Origin: Sphingomonas endophytica
GTDB taxonomy: Bacteria > Pseudomonadota > Alphaproteobacteria > Sphingomonadales > Sphingomonadaceae
DNA: 64,000 bases
Assembly (NCBI RefSeq): GCF_014199415.1
Contig: NZ_JACIJN010000006.1
Span: 62,001 to 126,000 of the forward strand
Reading direction: 5' to 3'
The notes below the pieces were generated by a model. It saw nothing but the letters and a program-made list of their open reading frames with translations. It was not told the origin of the DNA and made no database searches. Both the position numbers and the translations under genes were made by a program. Below, piece by piece: positions 19,126-27,837 of the stretch (within the stretch, counting starts at the first letter, position 1; every line of letters begins with the position of its first letter).

Positions 19126-20406
19126 TCACATCTTCGCCAGCAATTCCTTAATCGACACGAACGCAAACCCGACCGAACTATCAGCAATGCCGTAGGGCAT
19201 GAAAAGCTTATCGCCGTGCTTCATCGCGCCGCACGTATAGACGACGTTCGGCACATAGCCCTCGCGGTCCTGATCCGCCGCCGCGAGGATTGGCGAGCGC
19301 GTGCGCCCGATGATCCGTGCCGGATTGTCCTTGTCGAGCAACGCCGCGCCGATCGAATACTTGCGCATCGCGCCGACGCCATGCGTCAGCAGCAGCCAGC
19401 CTTCGTCGATCTCGATCGGCGGTCCGCAATTGCCGATCTGGACGAACTCCCAAGGAAACACCGGCTTGAGGATCAGCTCGCCATCGTCCCAATGCGTCAG
19501 ATCGTCACTGCGCAGCAGGTAGAGGTTCTCGCCGTCCTGCCGCCCGATCGACAGATATTCGCCGCCGACCTTGCGCGGGAACAGCGCAATGCCCTTGTTG
19601 CGCGCCGCGCTGCCGGTCATCGGGATCAGGTCGAACGCCCGGAAATCGCGCGTCCGCAACAGCTCCGACTGGATCGTCGCACCATTATAGGCGGTATAGG
19701 TGCCCAGCCATTCCTGCGTCCCGTCATCGTGCGTGAAGTGCACGAGCCGCAAATCCTCCAGCCCCTTGGACTGCGCATCGGTGATCGGGAAGATCACCGT
19801 GCCCGACAGGGTGCTGTCGCGGTGGCGGTAGACCGTCACCGGCCCGCTCGGCGGCGCTTCCTCGTCGGTGCCGGTCGCGTCGGTCGCGGTCGCGAACGGC
19901 GGCTCAGGGGCCAGCTTCAGCTCGTTCTCGCTGGTGATGATCCCCTCGCGGAACGCCACCGAAGAGATATGCCCCTCGCCGACCGCGCGCAGCGACATGA
20001 CGATGCGCTGCGCCCCGTCCTCCATCCCCGACTGATCGGGATGCGGCACCGCGCTGGGGTTCATCAGCGCGGCGGCGGCATAACTGTACTCGTGGCAGAA
20101 ATAGGCACCGATCAACTGCCGCTTCTCATCGGAGATGCAGCTGCCGTCGAGATCGTGCGCCGCCGCGATCTCGTCATAGCGGGTCATGAACACGCGCCGC
20201 GTCTGCCAGTGGCGCGCCTCGAAATCCTTCAGCACCAGATCGAGCTGGTCACGCGCCTCTTGCGGAGACATGTCCATGACCTCGCTGATGAGCCGCTGCG
20301 AACGGCTGACGCCGTTGGCATTGGCGATCCAGCCGATGTGGAAGGGTCGCACCACGACGCGCGACGGGTCGGCATGCAAACGCAGCCGGTGGTTGAACAG
20401 CTCCAA
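19126..20406 (-). CDS. GH130-like glycosidase/phosphorylase
   Basis: A 426-aa protein resembling GH130 beta-mannoside phosphorylases: five-bladed beta-propeller enzymes acting on beta-1,2- or beta-1,4-mannosides. Visible pattern: NPSAVPHPDQSG, FREGIITSENELKL, a central RTRDFRAFDLIPM, GNCGPPIEIDEGWLLLTHGVG and YVPNVVYTCGAMKHGDKLFMPYG. No signal peptide, so cytosolic. The start appears to be TTG at 20406, preceded by CGAGG. It is 46 bases downstream of a GT4/six-hairpin fusion gene, probably one operon. I cannot tell from sequence whether it is a phosphorylase or hydrolase; mannoside specificity is a family-based inference. Confidence 0.82.
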   Translation of the reverse strand: MELFNHRLRLHADPSRVVVRPFHIGWIANANGVSRSQRLISEVMDMSPQEARDQLDLVLKDFEARHWQTRRVFMTRYDEIAAAHDLDGSCISDEKRQLIGAYFCHEYSYAAAALMNPSAVPHPDQSGMEDGAQRIVMSLRAVGEGHISSVAFREGIITSENELKLAPEPPFATATDATGTDEEAPPSGPVTVYRHRDSTLSGTVIFPITDAQSKGLEDLRLVHFTHDDGTQEWLGTYTAYNGATIQSELLRTRDFRAFDLIPMTGSAARNKGIALFPRKVGGEYLSIGRQDGENLYLLRSDDLTHWDDGELILKPVFPWEFVQIGNCGPPIEIDEGWLLLTHGVGAMRKYSIGAALLDKDNPARIIGRTRSPILAAADQDREGYVPNVVYTCGAMKHGDKLFMPYGIADSSVGFAFVSIKELLAKM

Positions 20407-20452
20407 GGACCAGCCTCGTCTTTAGGGACGTCGAACGCGAGCGTCGCCGCCG

Positions 20453-22726
20453 TCAGGCGGAGACACGCACCGTCCCTGCCACTTTTCCGACGCGCTTTGA
20501 AAGCCCCGAAATCGCACAGGACGCCATTTGTAACGCGAGGATCGACTCGGCACCTTGATTGCGGTTGAGCCCGGTCGGCATCAGCCCGTCGAAACAGCCG
20601 CCGTCACGCTGCGTCGCCAGCGGCAGGTCGAGGTCGTTGACGCCGAGATACCAGTCATAGGCGCGCTTCGCCTCGGCATACCAGCGCGCGTCGCCGGTCG
20701 CGTCGAACGCCGCGGCGCAGGCGTCGATCGTCGCCTGTGCCTCCAGCGGCTGCTGGTCGAACGGCAACGGATCCTCGTAGACGCGCCCGAAACTCTCCGA
20801 CCCGACCGCACGGAAATGCCCCTCCGGCGCAGTCTGGCGTGCGACGATCCAGTCGAGCGTATCGAGCCCGCACGCGATCAGATCGGCACGGTTGAGCGCC
20901 AGCCCGGCGCGCAGCATCGCCTCGGGGAGCCGCGCATTGTCATAGGCGAGCACGATCTCGAACCAGCACCATTCCGGCCGACGCGCCGCGTCGAGCAAGG
21001 CGAGATGCTCGTCGGGGAAGCGGCGCAGGATCTGCAACGCCATCTCATGACCCGGCGACGCTTCCAGCATCGCCGCCGCGCCGAGCATCGCAAACGCCTG
21101 CGCGCGTGGGCTGCCGAGCTCGAGCGCGAGGCTGGCGGTGTTGTCGAACATCGCGGTCGCCCAGTCGCGGTGCTTGGGCTCGTGCGCGTCGCGCGCCGTC
21201 ACGCCCAGCGCCCAGAGCGCGCGCCCATTCGAATCCTCGGATCCGACGTCCTCGCACCACGTCCGGTCGAAGTTCATGAAGTTGCGGAAGCGCCGCGCCT
21301 CGGCGTTCCACGCGAACTGCACGAACGACGCATAGATCGTCGTCCACTTGTCACGCGTCTCGGCGTCGAGGTCGTCAATAGCGCTCATCAGCATCAGCGC
21401 GCGCGCATTGTCGTCGATGCAATAGCCGTGGCGACGATCGGGGACCGAGAAGATCGAATGCTGGAGCATCCCGGTCGCATCGCTCATCCGCTCGACGGCC
21501 GCGATATCGGGAGCCAACACCTGTTTGTCAGCCTTGCCGGAATGCGGAAGCCGCTGCGTCCGGGTCGACAGGCTGGCCATCAGTTCGTCCATTGCCTTCT
21601 CCACAACGCGCGGCCAGATCATCGTCCGGCCCCGCGCATAAGCCCGGGCCGACAGCCGCGCGAGATTGCGCGCGCTGCCGAGCAGGTCGTTGATCTCGCG
21701 TGCGAACGCGGCGGGGTCGCGGAAATCGACCAGAACGCCGTGTCCATCGGCAAGGATTTCGGTGGCATGGACGTACGGGGTGGATACCACCGCCTTGCCG
21801 ACGCCGACCGCATAGCTGAGCGTCCCGCTCGTGATCTGCGCGGGGTTCAGATACGGTGTCGCGTAAATGTCGGCCGCCTGCAGGTAATCGATCAGGTCGT
21901 CGTGATCGACGAAGGCGTCGATGAACGCGACGTTCGCCCCGACCCCCAGCTCTTCGGCACGCGCCTTGAGCGAGTCGCGATACTTCTCGCCCTCATGCGC
22001 AACCAGATTGGGATGGGTCGCGCCGAGCACGACGTACATCGCCTCGGGGTGCCGCTCGACCACCGACGGCATCGCCTCGATGATCGTCTCGATCCCCTTG
22101 CCCGGCGCGAGCAGCCCGAAGGTCAGGATCACGCGGCGGCCATCCCAGCCGAAACGCGCCTTGAACGTGTCTGGCTCGGCGAACGGCCGGTCGGGCACGC
22201 CGTGCGGGATCGTCGCGATCTGCTTCGGGTTGGCGCCATAAACGCGCTCGAGGATCTCGCGTCCGCGCTCGGCCATCACGATCACCTTGGCGGCGCGGCG
22301 CAACAGCCCTTCGAGCACCGTCCGCTCGGCGGTGCTCGGCTTTTCAAGCACAGTATGCAGCGTCACGATCAGCGGCAGCGACACACGATCGAGCAGCGCA
22401 AGGATATGCCCGCCCGCCTCGCCGCCGAAGATGCCATATTCGTGCTGGAGCCACAGCACCTGCGCACCGCTGTTCTCGATCGCGCGCGCGGTCGAGACAT
22501 AGGCGTCGCGATCGTGCTGCGGGATCGTGCCGACCACCGCCGCAGGATAATCGTAGCGGCCGGGATGGTCGTCCATCGCATAGACGTCGACCTGCATCTC
22601 GGGGAAGCGGGCCCGCAGTGCCTGATAGGTGTCGGTGGTGAAGGTCGCGATCCCGCACTTTCGCGGCAGGAAATTACCGATCAGCGCGATATGTCCGACG
22701 TCCAGCGCTCCGGTCGACTGCTTCAT
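20453..22726 (-). CDS. GT4 glycosyltransferase fused to a six-hairpin (alpha/alpha) domain
   Basis: A 757-aa two-domain protein. Residues 1-375 form a GT-B fold glycosyltransferase of family GT4: FLPRKCGIATFTTD near the start, VTLHTVLEKPS, ILTFGLLAPGKGIETII for the nucleotide-binding half, and an ExxxxxxxE-like segment around AQITSGTLSYAVG. After a linker (376-400), residues 400-757 are a helical domain with YCIDDNARALMLM, RFRNFMNFDRTW, EDSNGRALWALG and NQGAESILALQ, like the (alpha/alpha)6 barrel of glycoside hydrolase or glucosidase families. No signal peptide or membrane span. With the adjacent GH130-like gene it suggests synthesis and turnover of an oligosaccharide, probably mannose-containing (inference). 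Confidence 0.82.
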   Translation of the reverse strand: MKQSTGALDVGHIALIGNFLPRKCGIATFTTDTYQALRARFPEMQVDVYAMDDHPGRYDYPAAVVGTIPQHDRDAYVSTARAIENSGAQVLWLQHEYGIFGGEAGGHILALLDRVSLPLIVTLHTVLEKPSTAERTVLEGLLRRAAKVIVMAERGREILERVYGANPKQIATIPHGVPDRPFAEPDTFKARFGWDGRRVILTFGLLAPGKGIETIIEAMPSVVERHPEAMYVVLGATHPNLVAHEGEKYRDSLKARAEELGVGANVAFIDAFVDHDDLIDYLQAADIYATPYLNPAQITSGTLSYAVGVGKAVVSTPYVHATEILADGHGVLVDFRDPAAFAREINDLLGSARNLARLSARAYARGRTMIWPRVVEKAMDELMASLSTRTQRLPHSGKADKQVLAPDIAAVERMSDATGMLQHSIFSVPDRRHGYCIDDNARALMLMSAIDDLDAETRDKWTTIYASFVQFAWNAEARRFRNFMNFDRTWCEDVGSEDSNGRALWALGVTARDAHEPKHRDWATAMFDNTASLALELGSPRAQAFAMLGAAAMLEASPGHEMALQILRRFPDEHLALLDAARRPEWCWFEIVLAYDNARLPEAMLRAGLALNRADLIACGLDTLDWIVARQTAPEGHFRAVGSESFGRVYEDPLPFDQQPLEAQATIDACAAAFDATGDARWYAEAKRAYDWYLGVNDLDLPLATQRDGGCFDGLMPTGLNRNQGAESILALQMASCAISGLSKRVGKVAGTVRVSA

Positions 22727-22852
22727 CCCCTTACCTTTGCCGATGGATACGGCGCCCGATGCGCGCGTGTTCGCAATGATGAACCGTTATTTAGGCGAAA
22801 GGTTGCCCGAATTCCGCAGTGCAGCATGGCGCATCGGGCTGATCCAAGTCAA

Positions 22853-23299
22853 TTACCCGCGCCCGCGGTAAGGTGCGACGCCCTGATCCGGCAGCCACAA
22901 CCCGGCGGGTGCCGCCCCCGATTGCCAGAAGACGTCGATCGGCATCCCGCCGCGCGGATACCAGTAACCGCCGATCCGCAACCATTGCGGCTGCATCTCG
23001 CGGAACAGCCGCTCGCCGATTCCGACCGTACAATCCTCGTGGAACGCCGCATGGTTGCGGAAGGAGCCAAGGAACAGTTTCAGCGACTTGGACTCGACGA
23101 TCGTCTCGGCCGGCGCATAGTCGATCACCAGATGCGCAAAGTCCGGCTGCCCGGTCACCGGGCACAGCGAGGTGAATTCGGGCTGGGTGAAGCGCACCAG
23201 ATAGGTCTGCGCCGGGCGCGGATTGGGGACGTAATCGAGCACCGCTTCCTCGGGAGAAGCGGGCAAGGTGCTGGTCTGGCCAAGATGCATCGGAGTCAT
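22853..23299 (-). CDS. queF: NADPH-dependent 7-cyano-7-deazaguanine reductase QueF
   Basis: Reduces preQ0 to preQ1 in queuosine synthesis. The 148-aa size is that of the short, unimodular QueF type. The catalytic cysteine lies in [13 protein letters not shown], and the family motif [21 protein letters not shown] follows. The ATG at 23299 (MTPMHLGQ) was chosen; 23290 is an equally plausible start. The open frame further upstream is antisense to the sulfurtransferase gene. It stands alone, divergent from sseA, with 126 bases without a gene between it and the GT4 fusion gene. Confidence 0.95.
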   Translation of the reverse strand: MTPMHLGQTSTLPASPEEAVLDYVPNPRPAQTYLVRFTQPEFTSLCPVTGQPDFAHLVIDYAPAETIVESKSLKLFLGSFRNHAAFHEDCTVGIGERLFREMQPQWLRIGGYWYPRGGMPIDVFWQSGAAPAGLWLPDQGVAPYRGRG

Positions 23300-23374
23300 G
23301 CGCGCGCACATAAGGCGTGACGCGGGCAATTGCGACCTGTTCGAAGCCGTCACGCTGGCGCTATGGAGAGGCGC

Positions 23375-24223
23375 ATGACCGCTCTCGTCTCCACCGAATG
23401 GCTCGCCGCGCACGCGGGCACGCCGGGGCTGCGCCTCCTCGACGCCAGCTATCACGTCGGCCTGCCCGGCGAACCGCCACGCGACGCCGCCGCCGAGTTC
23501 GCCGCCGGCCACGTCCCGGGCGCGACCTTTATGGACCTTGCCGGCTTCAACGCGCCGGATGCACCGCTGCCCTCCACCATGCCGGACGCCGCGCATTTCG
23601 CGGCGCGGGCGGGGCGGCTCGGGTTGCGCAGGGACGACCGGATCGTGCTCTACGACGACGCACCGCACCGCACCGCGGCGCGCGCCTGGGTGATGCTGCG
23701 CGCGTTCGGCTTCACCGATGTCGCGCTGCTCGACGGCGGCCTGGCGAAATGGAAGGCCGAGGGACGTCCGCTTGAACAAGGCGCAGCGCCGGTCGCGCCG
23801 ACCATCGTCGAGGTGCCCGCTTCCGGTATCGGCCTGCTCGATCTCGCCGCGATGCACGCGCTCCAGCAGGACGGCAGCGCGCAGATCGTCGACGCCCGCT
23901 CGACGGCGCGCTTCACCGGCGCGGAACCCGATCCCCGTCCCGGCGTCGCGCCCGGACATATACCGGGCGCGCGCAACCTGCCCTATCCGCAGCTCTTCAA
24001 CGCCGACGGCACGTGGAAACAGGGCGAGGCGCTCGCCGCCGCCTTTACCACCGCGGGTGTCGATCTCGACCGCCCGCTGGCGATGACCTGCGGCTCGGGG
24101 ATCACCGCCAGCGTGCTCGCGTTCGGCGCTCATCTGCTCGAGCGCGAGGCAGCGGTCTATGACGGCAGCTGGACCGAATGGGGCGGCGATCCCGCCACCC
24201 CCAAGGCGACGGGGAACGCATGA
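23375..24223 (+). CDS. sseA: 3-mercaptopyruvate sulfurtransferase
   Basis: A two-domain rhodanese of 282 aa. The N-terminal inactive domain (about 5-140) includes LLDASYHV and [11 protein letters not shown]; the C-terminal catalytic domain carries CGSGITAS with nucleophile Cys239, the motif favouring mercaptopyruvate over thiosulfate. It transfers sulfane sulfur from 3-mercaptopyruvate to thiol acceptors. The ATG at 23375 follows GGAGAGGC. It overlaps metC as ATGA, so the pair links cysteine degradation and trans-sulfuration. Confidence 0.92.
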   Translation: MTALVSTEWLAAHAGTPGLRLLDASYHVGLPGEPPRDAAAEFAAGHVPGATFMDLAGFNAPDAPLPSTMPDAAHFAARAGRLGLRRDDRIVLYDDAPHRTAARAWVMLRAFGFTDVALLDGGLAKWKAEGRPLEQGAAPVAPTIVEVPASGIGLLDLAAMHALQQDGSAQIVDARSTARFTGAEPDPRPGVAPGHIPGARNLPYPQLFNADGTWKQGEALAAAFTTAGVDLDRPLAMTCGSGITASVLAFGAHLLEREAAVYDGSWTEWGGDPATPKATGNA

Positions 24224-25413
24224 GCGCACGCGACGACATCCGACCGGCGACGCGGCTGGTCACCGGCGGACGGCGCAAGGAGTGGACCGGCGGGGTGGTC
24301 AACACGCCGGTCTGGCGCGCCTCGACGATCCTCTACGACGATGTCGCGCATTTGCGCGCGACCGGCGCGCGCGACACCCACCACCGGCTGTTCTACGGTC
24401 GCCGCGGTACGCCGACGCACTGGAGCCTCGCCGATGCGCTGACCGAGCTGGAGCCGGGCGCGGAGGGGACGTTCCTCTATCCCTCGGGCGTCGCCGCGGT
24501 CTCTGCGTGCCTGCTGACGCTGCTGTCGCCCGGCGACGAGCTGCTGCTGGTCGACAGCGCCTATGACCCGACCCGCGCGCTCGCCGACAAATTGCTGGCG
24601 CGGATGGGGGTGACGACCCGCTATTACGACCCGCTGATCGGCGCGGGCATCGCCGAACTGATCGGCGAGCGCACCCGCGTGATCTTCATGGAAAGCCCCG
24701 GCAGCCTGACCTTCGAGGTGCAGGACGTCCCCGCGATCGTCGCTGCCGCGCAGGCGCGCGGGGTCGCGACGGTCATCGACAACACCTGGGCGACGCCGTT
24801 GCTGTTCCCGGTGATTGAACTGGGCGTCGATTATTCGATCCTCGCCTGCACCAAGTATATCGCCGGCCATTCCGACGTGATGATGGGCTCGGTGACCGCC
24901 GGACCGGGCCGGTTCGCGGCGCTGCGCGATACCAGCTTCCAGCTCGGGCAGGTCATCGGCGCGGACGACGCCTATCTCGCCGCACGCGGGCTGCGCACCA
25001 TGGGGGTGCGGCTGGAGCGCCATGAGGCGAGCGCACTGCGGATCGCCGAATGGCTCGCGGCCCGCCCCGAAGTCGCGCGCGTCCTCCATCCCGCGCTCCC
25101 CTCTTGTCCCGGCCACGACCTGTGGCAGCGCGACTTCAAGGGCGCCGCAGGCTTGTTCGCGTTCGTGCTCGCGGGCGGCGGCGACGCGGCGCGCTGCGCC
25201 TTGATCGACACGCTCGACCTGTTCGGGATCGGCTATAGCTGGGGAGGATTCGAGAGCCTCGCGGTGCCGGTCGATCCGCAGCGCCACCGCACCGCCACCA
25301 CCCCCGACTTCGCCGGGCCGCTGGTGCGGTTGCAGATCGGGCTCGAAGACCCCGAGGACCTGATCGCCGACCTCGAACGCGGGCTGGCGGCGTGGCGCGC
25401 GGCGCAGGCGTGA
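24220..25413 (+). CDS. metC: Cystathionine beta-lyase
   Basis: Fold-type I PLP enzyme of 397 aa that cleaves cystathionine to homocysteine, pyruvate and ammonia. The PLP lysine is Lys212 in [16 protein letters not shown]. Other marks are [26 protein letters not shown] and [16 protein letters not shown]. The sequence matches MetC-type beta-lyases rather than MetB. The start at 24220 overlaps the sseA stop (ATGA) and its own stop overlaps the mechanosensitive channel start (GTGA), so three genes are coupled. Confidence 0.93.
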   Translation: MSARDDIRPATRLVTGGRRKEWTGGVVNTPVWRASTILYDDVAHLRATGARDTHHRLFYGRRGTPTHWSLADALTELEPGAEGTFLYPSGVAAVSACLLTLLSPGDELLLVDSAYDPTRALADKLLARMGVTTRYYDPLIGAGIAELIGERTRVIFMESPGSLTFEVQDVPAIVAAAQARGVATVIDNTWATPLLFPVIELGVDYSILACTKYIAGHSDVMMGSVTAGPGRFAALRDTSFQLGQVIGADDAYLAARGLRTMGVRLERHEASALRIAEWLAARPEVARVLHPALPSCPGHDLWQRDFKGAAGLFAFVLAGGGDAARCALIDTLDLFGIGYSWGGFESLAVPVDPQRHRTATTPDFAGPLVRLQIGLEDPEDLIADLERGLAAWRAAQA

Positions 25414-26684
25414 CCGATGTCGGCGCCCTGCTCGAGATGGTGCCGGCGCAGGCCGACCTGATCGAGCTGGCGGCGGCCGGCGCGCTGGTAATCGCGGCGC
25501 TGGCGCTGGGCGTCATGGCGCAGCGGATCGTCGGCGCGCGCACCGCCGCCTGGTGGCGCGCGCGCGTCGGCGCGCATGTCGAGGGGCTGAGCCCGCGCAT
25601 CGCGACGATCATCCGCCACGGCGCCGCCGTGCTGCTGCTCGCCTTGATCTACGCCGTCTGGCCGTGGGGTCCGCTGGCGGCGGCGGCGATCGGCTTTGCG
25701 ATGGCGGCGGCTGGGACGCTGACCGCGCACCAGCTGATGCGCGGCGTCGGCATCCCGCGCTGGGCGGCCTATGTCGTCGAGCTGGTCGTCTTCACCGGCA
25801 TTTTCAGCCATGCGGTCGGCGGGTTGGAGCCGATCACCACCACGCTCGATGCGATCGGGGTGCGGGTCGGCAGCCGCCGCCTGTCTTTGCTCTCGCTGAT
25901 CGAGGTGCTGGTCATCGTCGTCGCGCTGATGGCGGCGGTGCGCGTCGCCAACCGCCTGACCGCGCACACCATCGCCCATGCCCGCGCGCTCGACCCGACG
26001 CAGAAGGTGCTGGCGCAGAAGATCGCCGGGATCGTCGTCGTGGTCTTCGCCTTCCTGTTCGGGATCGACCTGCTCGGGATCGACCTCACCGCCTTCGCGG
26101 TCTTCTCGGGCGCGTTCGGGCTCGCGGTCGGCTTTGGCATGCAGAAGACGATCGGCAATCTGATCGCCGGGATCATCCTGCTGATGGACCGCTCGATCAA
26201 GCCCGGCGACGTGATCGCGGTCGGCACCAGCTTCGGCTGGGTCAACAAGATCGGCGTCCGCGCGGTGTCAGTGGTGACGCGCGACGGCAAGGAGCATCTG
26301 ATCCCGAACGAGGATCTGATGACCCGCGAGGTCGAGAACTGGTCCTATTCCGACCGCAATGTCCGCGTCCGCATCCCGGTGCGCGTCCCTTATGATTGCG
26401 ACCTGCAGGCGGCGCAGGCGCTGATGCTGCGCGCCGCGCGCGAATCACCGCGCGTGCTCGACACCCCCAAGCCGAACGTCTGGCTCACCGGCTTCGGCAC
26501 CGATGGCGCGGAACATGAGATTCTGGCGTGGATCAGCGACCCCGAGAGCGGCGTCGGCAACGTCCGGTCGGACGTGCTCAATCGCTTGTGGACGATGTTC
26601 CGCGATGCCGGGATCGGAATGCCGTTCGCGCAACGCGACATCTATGTGCGGAGCTGGCCGGGACAGGATGCGTCGACGCCTTGA
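25410..26684 (+). CDS. MscS-family mechanosensitive ion channel
   Basis: A 424-aa membrane channel protein. Five or so membrane segments precede the MscS core: pore helix GAFGLAVGFGMQKTIGNLIAGIILLMDRSIKPGD (residue region about 230-265, key motif GFGMQKTIGN), then the beta domain with IPNEDLMTREVENWSYSD. It releases solutes under hypo-osmotic stress. The GTG at 25410 overlaps the metC stop as GTGA; a GTG at 25392 is also in frame. Family members with this size usually have extra N-terminal helices, as here. The coupling to sulfur genes seems incidental. Confidence 0.9.
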   Translation: MTDVGALLEMVPAQADLIELAAAGALVIAALALGVMAQRIVGARTAAWWRARVGAHVEGLSPRIATIIRHGAAVLLLALIYAVWPWGPLAAAAIGFAMAAAGTLTAHQLMRGVGIPRWAAYVVELVVFTGIFSHAVGGLEPITTTLDAIGVRVGSRRLSLLSLIEVLVIVVALMAAVRVANRLTAHTIAHARALDPTQKVLAQKIAGIVVVVFAFLFGIDLLGIDLTAFAVFSGAFGLAVGFGMQKTIGNLIAGIILLMDRSIKPGDVIAVGTSFGWVNKIGVRAVSVVTRDGKEHLIPNEDLMTREVENWSYSDRNVRVRIPVRVPYDCDLQAAQALMLRAARESPRVLDTPKPNVWLTGFGTDGAEHEILAWISDPESGVGNVRSDVLNRLWTMFRDAGIGMPFAQRDIYVRSWPGQDASTP

Positions 26685-26713
26685 CCATCGCATCGGAGTT
26701 GATCCCGGGATCA

Positions 26714-26849
26714 CCGTCGTCCCTGCGCAGGCAGGGACCCATGTCTGTCGAATGCAAAAGGGCCATCTGACACACGGCGCAACGCGTTTGTGTCAGATGG
26801 CCCGACAGGACGAAGCAGACATAGGCCCCTGCCTTCGCAGGGGCGACGG
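26714..26849. repeat. Dispersed palindromic repeat, CCGTCG/CGACGG family, copy 2
   Basis: A 136-bp element. Outer arms are CCGTCGTCCCTGCGCAGG and CCTTCGCAGGGGCGACGG. A long inner inverted repeat is GGGCCATCTGACACA with its inverse TGTGTCAGATGGCCC. The first 40 bases equal those of the copy at 4384-4516. It separates the convergent mscS-type gene and the DUF3035 lipoprotein gene. The conserved ends with a variable but still palindromic centre suggest a MITE-like family kept by secondary structure. Confidence 0.88.
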
Positions 26850-26855
26850 CTGGAC

Positions 26856-27341
26856 TTATTGCTGCGGCGTCGGCTGCACGGGAGCGGGCTGTGCGGGAGC
26901 AGGCTGTGCAGGCACGGTCGCAGCCGCCCCACCCACCGAAGCGCGCGCATCCTGCCCGTCGCCCTGCGGTGCGGCGACGATGTCGCTGGTGGTCTGGCCC
27001 TTGTCGACGACGTTGGTCGCCGGATCGCCGACCCCCGAGCGGATGCCTGGCGTCGACGCGCTCGCGCCGCCGGCCTGCTCGACCACGCCCGCCTCGCCCG
27101 CACTGCGCGCCGCCGGTCCGCCGAACAGCGCCTCGACGGCCTGCGCCTGCGGGTTGTTGCCCTGCGTCCGCGCGGCACCCGGCTGCGGCGGGACCAAGGC
27201 GAAATCAGGCGGGATGATCAACGGCGCCTGCCGCGCGACCGCGAACTCGTCGGGGCGGGCGCGGTCGTAGCCGCGCTTGCCGCAGCCAGCGAGCAGCCCC
27301 AGCGCCGCCATCCCGGCCACCACCACCACAGACTTACGCAT
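26856..27341 (-). CDS. DUF3035-type lipoprotein
   Basis: A 161-aa lipoprotein: signal sequence with lipobox LLAGC (Cys near residue 20), then the motif YDRARPDEFAVARQAPLIIPPDF that marks the DUF3035 family found next to lspA in alphaproteobacteria. The C-terminal third is disordered and rich in Pro/Ala/Gln (PAQPAPAQPAPVQP). I chose the ATG at 27341, which has GGAGA nine bases upstream inside the end of lspA; the genes overlap by eight bases. Function is unknown. Its own maturation would need the LspA encoded just upstream. Confidence 0.82.
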   Translation of the reverse strand: MRKSVVVVAGMAALGLLAGCGKRGYDRARPDEFAVARQAPLIIPPDFALVPPQPGAARTQGNNPQAQAVEALFGGPAARSAGEAGVVEQAGGASASTPGIRSGVGDPATNVVDKGQTTSDIVAAPQGDGQDARASVGGAAATVPAQPAPAQPAPVQPTPQQ

Positions 27342-27837
27342 GGACATTCTCCGAAACATCGTCGCGCTTCTCGCGGATCAGGAGCGCGCGCACCAGCAGA
27401 ATCAGCACGCCGATCGTGATCGCGGCATCCGCGACGTTAAACACCAGAAACGGCCGCCATTCGCCGAAATGCAGATCCGCGAAATCGACCACATAGCCCA
27501 GCCGCACGCGGTCGACGATATTGCCGAGCGCGCCGCCCAGCACCAGCCCGAGCGCGAGCTGATCCGCACGCTTGCGCTCGCGGAACATCCACACCGCCAC
27601 CGCGATCGCGATCGCGGCGGTGAACGCGACCAGCAGCCAGCGCGTCGTGTCGGTCTCCGCGCGCAACATCCCCAGCGACACGCCCTCGTTCTTGGTAAAG
27701 CGCAGGTCGAAGATCGGCAGCAACGTACGATACGCGCCGAGGAAATCGATCCGCAGCGGCCCGGTGACCCACCATTTGACGAACTGGTCGACCGCGAAGA
27801 CGATTCCGGCCAGCAGCAATCCGGCGCGCGGGATCAC
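27334..27837 (-). CDS. lspA: Lipoprotein signal peptidase
   Basis: Aspartic membrane peptidase (167 aa) that removes signal peptides from prolipoproteins. Four membrane segments are evident; catalytic aspartates lie in GGALGNIVDRVRLGYVVDF and FNVADAAITIG. The opening DQFVKWWV is also typical. The GTG at 27837 overlaps the ileS stop as GTGA; the frame upstream lies in ileS. Gene order ileS-lspA-lipoprotein is common in alphaproteobacteria. Confidence 0.95.
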   Translation of the reverse strand: MIPRAGLLLAGIVFAVDQFVKWWVTGPLRIDFLGAYRTLLPIFDLRFTKNEGVSLGMLRAETDTTRWLLVAFTAAIAIAVAVWMFRERKRADQLALGLVLGGALGNIVDRVRLGYVVDFADLHFGEWRPFLVFNVADAAITIGVLILLVRALLIREKRDDVSENVHA

